Shown: positions 1-8,283, counted from the stretch's first letter. The stretch: DNA of 13,117 bases from Erysipelotrichaceae bacterium (GCA_017419065.1 JAFOMB010000044.1:1-13117), one strand, 5' to 3'. Notes: a model not told the origin generated them from the letters alone. Made by a program: numbers and translations.

Positions 1-2002
1 CGAAAGTGCCCTTCTGAAGATAGGAATTCATTGTCCTGTCGATAGTCTCGCGGATCTGATTTCGCTCCTCCTTCAAAGCGGAAGAGACTTCCGTGGAGAA
101 AGAAAGCGTGATCCCGTGATAGTTGATGATGCCCTCCTGTTCCCCCTCAACGGAAGTATCCAGGGAAGAGATCATATCAGTTGTGACTTCGACTTTTTCC
201 TCGCTGCCGTCATCCAGATACACATCGAGATAGAGCGAGGAGAGATCATATGGCTGATCGATCTCCAGCTGCTTCGGGAATGGAGAAGTCAAAGAGACAT
301 CCTGTATCCCGTGATAAGTCGCTGTATAGGTCGTTTCTTTTTCAGCCGGGACAAGTTCCTTATCAAATCCCGCAAAGAGACTGCGGTCCTTTTCCGGATC
401 GGAGACAGCCGGCGTCATGCCTTTTACGACCTTCAAGGTCAGCTCTTCCTTCCCGGCTAAAGTGCCGCCATCCAGAGCGAAGTGGACAGGGACATATTCC
501 TCTTCGTGGATCTTTTCTTCATTCAGGATCACATCGAAGACGTCCTTCCGGACATAGCCGACGCATCTTTCAAAATCATAGAGATATTCGTCATCGAAGC
601 TCGGCTCGACCTGGACCTTGTAGACATTGCCGCAGTCCTCCAGAAGGACAAAGGCATAGTCGTCGATCCCGCGCAGAGTGAAGAGGCGGGAAGACTGACC
701 CTCATCGGCGTAGACATTGAGACGGGCGATCGAGGAGATGATGCCGACAGCCCTGATGTTTCTGTCCTTGAAGCCCAGTGCTTCATCGAGACGGTAGTAC
801 CAGGAAGCGGCCTTTTCGCCCCAGTATGGATCATCCGCGTATTCCACGTTCATACCGCAGGCCTTGTTTCCGAAGAAAGCGCCGTGATAGCTGCTGCGGC
901 GGTGATTGGAATAGATGTCGGAGATATAGTACTTCGCATGGGAGTAGATCGAATCTTCCACGCTGTCATAGCGGGACGCATAGCGCTCCTGGTCGGAGTC
1001 ATAGGCCGCATGACGGAAGAGGTTGTTCTGAAGGAAGGCACGGGCTGACTTTCCATAGGAAGATTCGCTGATCGACAGCGACAGCATCATCAGCGCATTG
1101 GCGCCGTAGAGATACTGGTATTCAAAGAAAGCCCTCAGTTCTCCATAGTACTGCGAGCGGTTGACTTCATCGTTGGCCCCATCCCGGCTCTTGTCGTGAT
1201 AGGAGCGCAGTTTTCCGTCGATATGAAGGACATCGCGGAAATAGGCTTCGACATCGGACGCCTCATAAGCACTCGTCGTGCGGTGGGAGAGGTACTGGTA
1301 GTAATTGTAGTAAGGCTCTTCCGCGTTGACCGCCTGATCATAGACACCGTTTTGCGCGTCTTCCGCCATCAAAGCGAAGTCTTCATAGAAGTAGTGACCG
1401 TCATAGCTGAAGTAGCGTTTCCCCTCCTTGAGTCCTTCCGGCAGCTGATCAAGCAGGACGGAATAGGCATAGTAATCGCTGGAGAAGCGGTTCTTGATGT
1501 CGTGATAGAAAGAGCCGCCGCTAACAGAATACGTGCTCAATATCGTCTCGGTCTCCTCATACGGATGGAGGATGACGTTCTCTTTTCTGATGCTTCCCTC
1601 ATCTCCGGAAATACGGAAATAGACGACAGAGGCATCCCTCGAAGAGGAAAGATAGAGGGCATCGATGCCATAGCATCCATTGAGATGTCCCGTCTCTCCC
1701 CGGGCACTGCTTTCATAATCCAGACGCAGGGAACAGGCATCGTCTCTTTTCAGTTCGACGACGCCGTATTCCATCCTCAGTACGTCGTCATTTTCTTTTA
1801 ATACGGCATTGCCGTAGTCACTGATAACGGAATTATAAAAACGCAGTGCGGAATAGTAATCGGCGAAACTCTCGGCTTCCGCCTCCCCTGCCGCATCATA
1901 GACTTTATAATTTTCTTCTGCTTCCTCCGCTTTGACCATTGGAAAGACACCTGTGATCAGGCATAAGACAATGATAAAAACGGACAGAACTTTTTTCCTC
2001 AC
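1..2002 (-). CDS. Secreted glucosaminidase-domain cell-wall hydrolase (3' end outside window)
   Basis: The reading frame is open from a GTG at 2002 to the window edge, 667 codons, so the C-terminus is missing. The N-terminus is a clear Sec signal peptide: basic RKK, a hydrophobic stretch, and likely cleavage after the KA near residue 25. Around residues 300-410 the protein matches glucosaminidase (LytD-like) domains: SESSYGKS with E313 as the probable catalytic acid, then NNLF, YDSVEDSI and DPYWGEKAA. Such enzymes cut the glycan strand of peptidoglycan between GlcNAc and MurNAc. Residues about 415-490 look like an SH3-type wall-binding module, followed by a beta-rich Ig-like tail. GTG is chosen because an in-frame TAA lies just upstream and it places RKK at the signal-peptide start; no Shine-Dalgarno site precedes it. 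It lies 38 bases after the type VII operon in the same direction, so a role in wall passage for that system is possible. The domain call is firm; the substrate link is inference. Confidence 0.88.
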   Translation of the reverse strand, partial: MRKKVLSVFIIVLCLITGVFPMVKAEEAEENYKVYDAAGEAEAESFADYYSALRFYNSVISDYGNAVLKENDDVLRMEYGVVELKRDDACSLRLDYESSARGETGHLNGCYGIDALYLSSSRDASVVYFRISGDEGSIRKENVILHPYEETETILSTYSVSGGSFYHDIKNRFSSDYYAYSVLLDQLPEGLKEGKRYFSYDGHYFYEDFALMAEDAQNGVYDQAVNAEEPYYNYYQYLSHRTTSAYEASDVEAYFRDVLHIDGKLRSYHDKSRDGANDEVNRSQYYGELRAFFEYQYLYGANALMMLSLSISESSYGKSARAFLQNNLFRHAAYDSDQERYASRYDSVEDSIYSHAKYYISDIYSNHRRSSYHGAFFGNKACGMNVEYADDPYWGEKAASWYYRLDEALGFKDRNIRAVGIISSIARLNVYADEGQSSRLFTLRGIDDYAFVLLEDCGNVYKVQVEPSFDDEYLYDFERCVGYVRKDVFDVILNEEKIHEEEYVPVHFALDGGTLAGKEELTLKVVKGMTPAVSDPEKDRSLFAGFDKELVPAEKETTYTATYHGIQDVSLTSPFPKQLEIDQPYDLSSLYLDVYLDDGSEEKVEVTTDMISSLDTSVEGEQEGIINYHGITLSFSTEVSSALKEERNQIRETIDRTMNSYLQKGTF

Positions 2003-2037
2003 TATTTTATTTTATATAAAGCCATAGGAGAATTCAA
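2003..2037 (-). promoter_or_regulatory. Candidate promoter for the glucosaminidase gene, possibly giving a leaderless mRNA
   Basis: On the minus strand TTGAAT (2032-2037) is followed after 17 bases by TAAAAT (2009-2014). Only six bases separate that -10 box from the GTG at 2002, so a transcript from here would start at or next to the start codon, which fits the absence of a ribosome binding site. A second TAAAAT at 2004-2009 and the AT-rich context make the exact -10 assignment uncertain. Read-through from the upstream operon is also possible because no terminator is visible between 2003 and 2040. Confidence 0.4.
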
Positions 2038-2040
2038 AGT

Positions 2041-2271
2041 TCAGAACAGGAAAAAGGTCGGGAAAGACGGCAGATGGAAGCGGTCCAGCGGGATCTCCTT
2101 GTCCAGAAAGATCTTCCGCAGAGGATCCATGACCTCCCGTTCCTCCAGTTCCCGGTCCAGCAGTTCTCCCAGGATCTTCAGGTTTTCCTTCCAGCTGAGA
2201 CGCCGGTCAAGAAGGACTTCGACACTTTCTCCCTCCATCACCAGAAACAGCCGGATACGGCATTCATTCAT
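2041..2271 (-). CDS. Small protein at the end of the type VII operon, possibly EsaB/YukD-like
   Basis: This 76-residue protein has no signal peptide or membrane segment. A strong Shine-Dalgarno site (AAAGGAG, six bases before ATG) lies inside the last codons of the essC-like gene, and the ATG overlaps that gene's end by eight bases, so the two are translationally coupled. EsaB/YukD are small ubiquitin-fold proteins of about 80 residues encoded in T7SSb loci. The residue pattern here fits such a fold loosely: a first hairpin IRLFLVMEGE then VEVLL, a helix WKENLKILGELL, and late strands RKIFLDKEI and FFLF. I see no diagnostic motif, so the assignment rests on size, position and pattern. It could equally be an unrelated accessory protein. 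That it is a real gene is well supported by the ribosome binding site and the operon position. Confidence 0.7.
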   Translation of the reverse strand: MNECRIRLFLVMEGESVEVLLDRRLSWKENLKILGELLDRELEEREVMDPLRKIFLDKEIPLDRFHLPSFPTFFLF

Positions 2272-5200
2272 TGTTTACTCCTTTCAAAAGCCCTTTTTTA
2301 AAGCGTGAGAAGAGGCAGGCTTCCCCTTCGTCGATGTCATTCGATAATGCCGGGAAGAAGAGGCGCTGATCCAGTACCCCCGTTCCCAGCCAGAGGATGT
2401 TTTCCCGCTTCTCTCTTTCTCCCCGATAGACACGGCACTCATAGCCGTAGCTCCTGTACGGCTTCAACAGTTCCTCCTTCCCTGAAACGATCAATAGATC
2501 TTCCTTTTTCGGATAGAACACTTTTTCCCTTGTCTTCATGTCATAGCCGAGAAGGACACTTTCTCCTCTTTCTTCCGCAAAGCGCTCTGTTGGGATCTTC
2601 CTTAAAAACGGCGGGAAGGAAGAAGGAGAAGAAACAAATTCTTCTGTCATCAGAGGCACAAAAGGCAGTACTTCTTCCTTCTCAAAGAAACTCTCCCCTT
2701 TTCTGTCCGAAACGCGGCAGAAGAGATTCATCTGATCTTCCCTGGAAGAAAGGCGGATGAGGATCCTGTTTTTGACAGAAGAGAGGATGCGGTGCGGCAG
2801 ATAGCTGACTGACGAAAACAGAAGAGGATAGAGGGCATACTTCCCCGGATTGCGCAGGATCTTTTCCAGCAGAGAAAAATAGCTTTCCTCATAGGAGAGA
2901 AAAAGCGGCACATCTTCTATCAGCAGTACAGCCGGAGGATGCGGCTTCTCCAGTTCCTTTAAGAGAAAGAGGATGTCTTCCTTTTCACTGTAGAGAAGAC
3001 TGTCGGAAATGACCTTCCCCACTCTTCTCTCCGCGCAGAAGAGGATGACCGGGATATCCTCTTCTTCCAGACCGTTCAAAAAGGCGTTCACCTCTTTTTT
3101 GCGGCTGCTGCAGATGAGAAGGCTCTCCTTTACAGGAAGGTACAGATACTCCCTGTCTGCCCGGATGTAGTCGTCTTTCTGTCCCAGGAAGTAGTATCCC
3201 TTTTTCGGCTTCCTCTTTTCCGGAGAAGGCGGCTGAAACAGCAGTTTCCTTGAAGGCAGTGAAAGCTCCTTTGAGACCTTCAGGATCTCTTCCAGCAGGA
3301 CGAGATTCTCCGCCTTTCTTCCCGGAAACAGGATGCGCTTTTTCCTTGTTATCCTGAGTCTTGGATCTAACAGGGCGATCTCGCAGGGATCTTTCTCCCG
3401 GTCGCTTTTCGCGTAGACACTCTTCCCCTTGTAGACGGCGTTATCGACAGACAGCACGAACTCTCCGGGTTCTTTTAAATAGGCGGCGTCTTTTCTGTGC
3501 AGCAGCTCCGAAGACTCCTTTTCCTCAAAGACTCTCAGGGCGATCTTGAAGCGGCTGTTGGCGAAGATCTCCTCATCTACGGCGGAGGAGGGACGCTGGG
3601 TCGACAGGATGAGATGGAGTCCGAGGCTGCGGCCGATGCGGGAGATAGCGATCAGTTCGCGGATCATCTCCGGATGTTCCTTTTTGAGCTGCGCGAACTC
3701 ATCGACGACGATCAACAGGTGTCCTATCTCCTCCATGTCTTCTCTTCTTCCCTCCAGATACTCATCCAGATTATCGACCGGACGGAGCAGCTCTTCCCCG
3801 GCCTTACGGAAGAGGACTTCCCTTCTCTGGCATTCCTTCTTCAGCGCGTAGAGGAGTCTTTCGACCCCTTCACTGTCGAGGTCATCCGTACAGGCACTCA
3901 GATGCGGGATCTGCTCGCCTTCAAAACAGAGGGAGTCGCGGATGCCGCTGCCCTTGAAATCGATGAGGACGATCTGCAGGTAAGACGGGGGATAGACTAA
4001 ACACAGAGATAAGAGGAAGGAGATGATCAGTTCGCTCTTCCCGCTGCCGGTCGTGCCGCCGATGAGGCCGTGAGGACCGCTTTTCTTCTCATGGATATCC
4101 AGGCTGAAGGCTTCCCCGTCCACCACCGCAAAAGAGGCGGAAAGTCCTTCTCCCTTCTGTGTGTAGTTCTCCTTCAGATCGAGCTTTGGGAAGAGATCGC
4201 GGAAGGAGAGGAATCTTTCTTCGGGAAAAATGCAGAAGCGTTCCAGATAGCGGAAACAGGAAGAAAGATCTTCCACAGGAAAGGGATGAAATACTGTCTT
4301 TTCTTCATCATAAATGACCGCATCCTGATGGCGGTATTCAATGACACAGTTGCTTTCGGACAGCACCTCATCGATGAGAAAAGACAGGGACAGCACCTCC
4401 GGATCGCGGAAGGAAAAGCCGAAGGAGTCGAGAAAGAAGACGATCAGTTTCTCTTCCCTCTTCCTCTGATCGATCTCCTCCAGATCTTTGAGCGATGTCA
4501 GGATCAGTCTCTCTTTCGAGAAGTAAAGATGGGGAAGACGGTAGAGATCGGAAACGGATGACGGATCCTTTACGGCGATGGCGATCTTGACTTTCTGAAA
4601 GGAAAAGCGGCAGGCGCACTCCAGCAGGATCCTTCGGAAGATCCCCTCTCTTTCCGCCTTCCGGCAGAGAAATGAGATCCTCCTTTTTCCCTTCAGATCG
4701 AAAAAGAAGGGACGGGAAGGAAGTGTCGCCTCTTCAGACAGGGCTTCATAGGCCTTCTCTATCTCAGGATCACCGCTTTCCGGAAGAGCGAGCTCCAGTT
4801 TCTTCGAACGGTAGCCAAGCTGTATCTTCGGGTTTTCGATATCTCCCTGAAATAGAGATGCGGAAAGATCCTGTAAGTTGATCACCTCCTCTTTCAGCCT
4901 TTCTTCATAGGTTTCTCTTTGTCTTCCTATCCTCTTCTTCTCCTTTTGGAGATAGTCGAGATAGGCCTTTCTGCAGGTCCTTTCCTCTTTTCTCCACTTC
5001 CGCTTTTCATGAAGGGAAAAGAGCATCGGCAGCAAAGTGCCGCTGATCATCATCGTTCCCGGCATGATCATGTAGATCAAAGAGGAAGAAGAGGACAGGA
5101 AGTTCACATAGGCTAAAACCATCATCGAGGAAGACATGAGAAAGGCCGGGATGATCTGTCTCAGAAGATGATTCTCCGGAGGCTTTGGAGGATCAAAGGT

Positions 5201-5815
5201 ACGTTCCAGACTAAACGAAGGCGCGGCTGCTTCCCTGCGGGGATAAACAGCCGCTGCCGGCATCCTCTCTTCCTGATAGACGATGAGCTGTCTTTGTATG
5301 GGATAGGGTCTTAGGGAGAGCTGAAGAGTGGATGTGTCGATATAGAGGAAGGCTGTCCCGTACACCATGAAGAAACTGAGCAGTTCCACCCTGTCGCCGT
5401 CCTTCAGCTTCCGGCCGTCGTACTTCTTTCCGTTGACACGGAGGTACTTCGAGCGGCTTTCCAGGACACCGTCTTTGAGCAGGAGATAGCTCTTCTTGAG
5501 ATAGGGATCCTCTGTCTTCACGTGACTGCAGTTACCATACGACAGTAAGAAGTTCTCTTTTCTGAATAAACGGCAGTCTTTTCTTCTTTCGCCTTCATAG
5601 ACGAAGATCTCGATCGGACAGAAGCCCTCCTCGTGATGGATGACGTATTTCTTCTTCTCCAGCTGTTTCATCTTTGTGCCGTCCTTAAAGGAATAGCCCA
5701 TGGACAGGCTGATGAAATAGCACTCCTTCTTGTAGATGCGGATGCCCCGGTAGATGAATTCCTCCTCTAAGGAAGAAGAGAAAGATCCGTCGTTATCGAT
5801 GACGAGGATATACAT
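2264..5815 (-). CDS. essC: EssC-type FtsK/SpoIIIE ATPase of a type VII secretion system
   Basis: This 1183-residue membrane ATPase is the motor expected to drive export of WXG100 proteins. Residues 1-185 are a beta-rich FHA-like region, as in EssC. Two membrane segments lie near 218-238 and 246-268, followed by a charged coiled-coil stretch (270-315). The first ATPase module is intact: Walker A GGTTGSGKS at 586-594, a second strand with VLIDFKG near 616-622, Walker B LLIVVDEF at 700-707, and STQRPS at 738-743. The second module (about 890-1085) has ICSSRKK where a Walker A should be and IEDVP in the Walker B position. The third is only a remnant (about 1088-1183): its opening and closing strands are recognisable but the core is gone. 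Staphylococcal EssC is about 1480 residues. The ATG follows the lipoprotein stop by one base with no clear Shine-Dalgarno site, so coupled translation is likely. Confidence 0.93.
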   Translation of the reverse strand: MYILVIDNDGSFSSSLEEEFIYRGIRIYKKECYFISLSMGYSFKDGTKMKQLEKKKYVIHHEEGFCPIEIFVYEGERRKDCRLFRKENFLLSYGNCSHVKTEDPYLKKSYLLLKDGVLESRSKYLRVNGKKYDGRKLKDGDRVELLSFFMVYGTAFLYIDTSTLQLSLRPYPIQRQLIVYQEERMPAAAVYPRREAAAPSFSLERTFDPPKPPENHLLRQIIPAFLMSSSMMVLAYVNFLSSSSSLIYMIMPGTMMISGTLLPMLFSLHEKRKWRKEERTCRKAYLDYLQKEKKRIGRQRETYEERLKEEVINLQDLSASLFQGDIENPKIQLGYRSKKLELALPESGDPEIEKAYEALSEEATLPSRPFFFDLKGKRRISFLCRKAEREGIFRRILLECACRFSFQKVKIAIAVKDPSSVSDLYRLPHLYFSKERLILTSLKDLEEIDQRKREEKLIVFFLDSFGFSFRDPEVLSLSFLIDEVLSESNCVIEYRHQDAVIYDEEKTVFHPFPVEDLSSCFRYLERFCIFPEERFLSFRDLFPKLDLKENYTQKGEGLSASFAVVDGEAFSLDIHEKKSGPHGLIGGTTGSGKSELIISFLLSLCLVYPPSYLQIVLIDFKGSGIRDSLCFEGEQIPHLSACTDDLDSEGVERLLYALKKECQRREVLFRKAGEELLRPVDNLDEYLEGRREDMEEIGHLLIVVDEFAQLKKEHPEMIRELIAISRIGRSLGLHLILSTQRPSSAVDEEIFANSRFKIALRVFEEKESSELLHRKDAAYLKEPGEFVLSVDNAVYKGKSVYAKSDREKDPCEIALLDPRLRITRKKRILFPGRKAENLVLLEEILKVSKELSLPSRKLLFQPPSPEKRKPKKGYYFLGQKDDYIRADREYLYLPVKESLLICSSRKKEVNAFLNGLEEEDIPVILFCAERRVGKVISDSLLYSEKEDILFLLKELEKPHPPAVLLIEDVPLFLSYEESYFSLLEKILRNPGKYALYPLLFSSVSYLPHRILSSVKNRILIRLSSREDQMNLFCRVSDRKGESFFEKEEVLPFVPLMTEEFVSSPSSFPPFLRKIPTERFAEERGESVLLGYDMKTREKVFYPKKEDLLIVSGKEELLKPYRSYGYECRVYRGEREKRENILWLGTGVLDQRLFFPALSNDIDEGEACLFSRFKKGLLKGVNNE

Positions 5816-5816
5816 A

Positions 5817-7694
5817 TCAGCCGCTCACAAGGACGTGGAGATAGATCGAATACTTCCCGTCAACTGTAGATACCTTGATGCGGGTATTGCCTTTATGGAG
5901 CGCGGAGACTTTTCCTTCGATCACGGAGGCGACATCCGGGGATTCACTGGAATAGACGAGGTCTTCTCTCTTATAGCCTTCCGGGATCTTCTTATAGGTG
6001 ATCGCATAGTTCTCTCCGGCTTTCAGGATGAGATTGTCGGCTTCCGGGATCAGACGTTCGCTGTCGATCTCCTCTGCCTTTTCCCTGTCCTTTTTCTTCC
6101 TGTCCTTTCTCGTACAGGCTGGGACGAAGTGGCCGTCTTCCATATGTGTCATATTCCCGAAGATCTGATCCTTTTGCGTCAATAGCGGAAGGCGGAAGGA
6201 AAAGCCCATCTTCCCGAGGACCGACTTTGAGGAATTGAGCGTGAGCGACAGCAGCCAGTTCAAGGAGAGATCGGCGCAGACCTTGACATCCTCGCAGGCC
6301 GAGGCCATCTCAGCGATCGCCTCATAGTCTCCTTCGACAGTCTCTGTCGTTTTCTTTCCTTCTTCATCGTAGAGGTGGAGTATCGTCGCCACCTTCCCCG
6401 AGATCCCGCCGTCTATCCCCAGATCCATCAGCCGGCTCTTGGAGGCGTATAAGGCCAGGGAAAGCATAGAAGAGAGTTTCACATCGCCGTTCAGGACGCC
6501 TCTGATGTCGTGGTCATGATCGGAGATCGTCCGGAACTTCCCTTCCCGGACTTCAAAGCCCAGAAGGTGATCGTGAGTCAGAGCGATCTCGGCCTTTCCT
6601 CCTACGTAGATCCGGATGGAGAGATCCATCATCAGGGAGATCGACGGCATCTCCGGTACCGGGACCATGATCTGACAGACCGGGATGGAGACGGCTTCCC
6701 CTTCTCCCTTCGGTTTGAGGAAAGAAGAGATAGAAGAGAGGAACTTCTTCACGTTGATGCCCTCACCCGACGGCACGAAGGTGCCTGACTTCTCTCTTCT
6801 AAGACCTGCGGTCTCCGCTGTCTTGAAGTCGACCTTAAAATAGGCATCCCTGAGTCCCTCTTTATAGTTCCAGCGGTAGGAAGGATGGACGGAAGTCAGC
6901 AGAAAGTCCGCATAGATGGTATTTCCTCCTGTTACCTTCCTGGCGCTCACGGATAGAGATGTCCCGGATAGGGTACAGGTCACGGTAAAGCCGCGGAATT
7001 CAAAGGAATGGCTCTTGGACGGCGATGCCAGCAGTTCATAGCGGGTGTTGGTGTAATGGGTAGAGGAAGAGGTGATATAGGGGATGACCTCCGCTTCCTC
7101 AAAGTCTGTCTCAAAGCTTCCGGAGATCGAAAACTCTTCATAGATGTCTTCGATCCCTGCTTCTTCCAGGATCTTCTCACCTTCCTTTTCAGAAACTTTA
7201 TAGTAGGCATCCTCCTCTTCGTCATAGAGGACATCTCCCTCTCTGTAAGAAGAGAGATCTTCCGTATACGGCAGGATGCCTTCTTTTTCCTCCGCCTGAT
7301 AGAAAGAGGCGAATTCCCGGTGATCGATGACATCCAGAACGGCTTTTAAGAGCTTTTCAGCGTCTTTTCTGGAAACAGGCGTATCAGTCCTCAGATTTCT
7401 TCTTTCATCCAGCAGAGGACATTTCTGGCCATCCAGCAGGATATCGAGAGTGGAAAGAAGAAAGCCGTTGTCCAGAGGATCCTCCGGGGAGTGATCCCCG
7501 GGGATCTTCCAGTCAGAGAGCGCCCCGGCAATGGCCTCCTCCGTATCAGACTGAGACAGGCCGGAAGAAAGGCAGAACTCTCTGAGGTATTCCGACTTAG
7601 TATAGATCTCTTCTCTCTGACAGGCGCTGCAGGTAAGTGTCAGTAAAGCGCAAAGCAGAAGAAGAGCGATCTTCTTAAGCGAAATAGGATGCAT
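5817..7694 (-). CDS. Lipoprotein with C-terminal Ig-like (Big_2) domain in the type VII operon
   Basis: I place the start at the ATG at 7694, giving 625 residues. It overlaps the upstream WXG100 gene by 20 bases and gives a textbook export signal: LKK, a leucine-rich core, then Cys25 after C-S-A. Position -3 is Cys, so the lipobox is imperfect, but a lipid anchor outside the membrane is the best reading. Residues about 30-125 are helical, 180-500 are beta-rich with no family I recognise, 528-546 form a very basic, charged linker, and 553-625 match a Big_2 Ig-like fold (strand pairs around YSSESPDVASV and GNTRIKVSTVDGKYSI). Lying between the WXG100 genes and essC, with one base to essC, it is probably a surface component or accessory of the secretion machine, perhaps filling part of the role of missing EsaA/EssB. 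That role is inference. A longer in-frame start at 7832 was rejected because its extra 46 residues only mirror the WXG100 gene. Confidence 0.85.
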   Translation of the reverse strand: MHPISLKKIALLLLCALLTLTCSACQREEIYTKSEYLREFCLSSGLSQSDTEEAIAGALSDWKIPGDHSPEDPLDNGFLLSTLDILLDGQKCPLLDERRNLRTDTPVSRKDAEKLLKAVLDVIDHREFASFYQAEEKEGILPYTEDLSSYREGDVLYDEEEDAYYKVSEKEGEKILEEAGIEDIYEEFSISGSFETDFEEAEVIPYITSSSTHYTNTRYELLASPSKSHSFEFRGFTVTCTLSGTSLSVSARKVTGGNTIYADFLLTSVHPSYRWNYKEGLRDAYFKVDFKTAETAGLRREKSGTFVPSGEGINVKKFLSSISSFLKPKGEGEAVSIPVCQIMVPVPEMPSISLMMDLSIRIYVGGKAEIALTHDHLLGFEVREGKFRTISDHDHDIRGVLNGDVKLSSMLSLALYASKSRLMDLGIDGGISGKVATILHLYDEEGKKTTETVEGDYEAIAEMASACEDVKVCADLSLNWLLSLTLNSSKSVLGKMGFSFRLPLLTQKDQIFGNMTHMEDGHFVPACTRKDRKKKDREKAEEIDSERLIPEADNLILKAGENYAITYKKIPEGYKREDLVYSSESPDVASVIEGKVSALHKGNTRIKVSTVDGKYSIYLHVLVSG

Positions 7695-7971
7695 TGGCAG
7701 TGATCGTCGATTCCAGGGAATCGTAGGTCGACACCGCAAAATCCAGGAATGCCGCATAGGCATCGACCGTCTCGCTCTCGATCGCGAAACGGCGGGAGAA
7801 CTGGTTGAAGCGGGAGACGAGGGTCTCGGCACCTTCCGAGATCCAGACGCTGCTCAGCTCGTTCATGATGCGGCTGACATAAGCCAGCGTCTCATCGAGC
7901 TCGCTGTTGATGGCGCGCAGGGCCGCAGCCGCGGCACTGACTTCCGGCAGAGTGATCCTGATCTGATCCAT
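7675..7971 (-). CDS. WXG100 (Esx-like) secreted protein, 98 residues, carrying YxxxE
   Basis: Size, predicted helical hairpin and a central Trp identify a WXG100/ESAT-6 superfamily protein, the usual small substrate and partner of type VII secretion. W43 sits at the turn, but the motif is W-I-S-E-G, with Gly at +4 instead of the canonical +2. The C-terminal helix contains Y83-D-S-L-E87, matching the YxxxD/E export signal. A strong Shine-Dalgarno site (AGGAGG, about four bases before ATG) follows directly on the stop of the neighbouring WXG100 gene, from which it is 12 bases away. It probably forms a heterodimer with the 99-residue protein encoded just upstream. Family assignment is firm; pairing is inferred from adjacency and complementary motifs. 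Confidence 0.93.
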   Translation of the reverse strand: MDQIRITLPEVSAAAAALRAINSELDETLAYVSRIMNELSSVWISEGAETLVSRFNQFSRRFAIESETVDAYAAFLDFAVSTYDSLESTITANASYFA

Positions 7972-7983
7972 GGTACCTCCTTT

Positions 7984-8283
7984 CTAGGCGTTCAGGCGGG
8001 ATGCCTGGCTGACGAGTTCTTCCTGAGTCTCCCGGTAAGCCCGGGCCGAGTTCTTCAGGAAGTCCGCATACTGTTTCATGATGACCGAGATCTGATGAAA
8101 GTCGCTCTCATAGCCGCGGATCTGATCCACGAACATCGTGTTGTCCCTGCCCTGCCAGGCGGAAGACATCTTGTCCACCTCGGCATAGAGGGAGCGGAAG
8201 AGCCTCTCATAGTCGCCGTTGGCATCCAGGACCCTGCCGGCGCTTTCCTCCAGTCTTGATGGTTCGACAATGATCTGACGCAT
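7984..8283 (-). CDS. WXG100 (Esx-like) protein, 99 residues, canonical WQG
   Basis: This is the first gene of the type VII operon. It has the WXG100 length and a central W43-Q-G45 motif within S-S-A-W-Q-G, flanked by two long helices. It lacks YxxxD/E at the C-terminal position: Y83 is followed by Gln at +4. This makes it the likely WXG-bearing partner of the downstream 98-residue protein. Its ribosome binding site is strong (AAGGAGG, eight bases before ATG). In known systems such pairs are exported together, and some act as secretion co-factors for larger effectors. No large effector with an N-terminal LXG domain lies in this window. Confidence 0.94.
   Translation of the reverse strand: MRQIIVEPSRLEESAGRVLDANGDYERLFRSLYAEVDKMSSAWQGRDNTMFVDQIRGYESDFHQISVIMKQYADFLKNSARAYRETQEELVSQASRLNA

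Noticed and set aside
482..1801. Long plus-strand open frames (482-1048 and 1196-1801)
   Set aside because: They run opposite to the glucosaminidase frame, which has a signal peptide and conserved domain motifs; the plus-strand products show neither.
3497..4561. Plus-strand open frames opposite the EssC-like gene
   Set aside because: They mirror the conserved ATPase module on the minus strand and have no ribosome binding sites.
7695..7832. A 46-residue N-terminal extension of the lipoprotein
   Set aside because: It only reads the WXG100 gene in another frame, is full of Arg, Pro and Ser, and would bury the export signal inside the protein.
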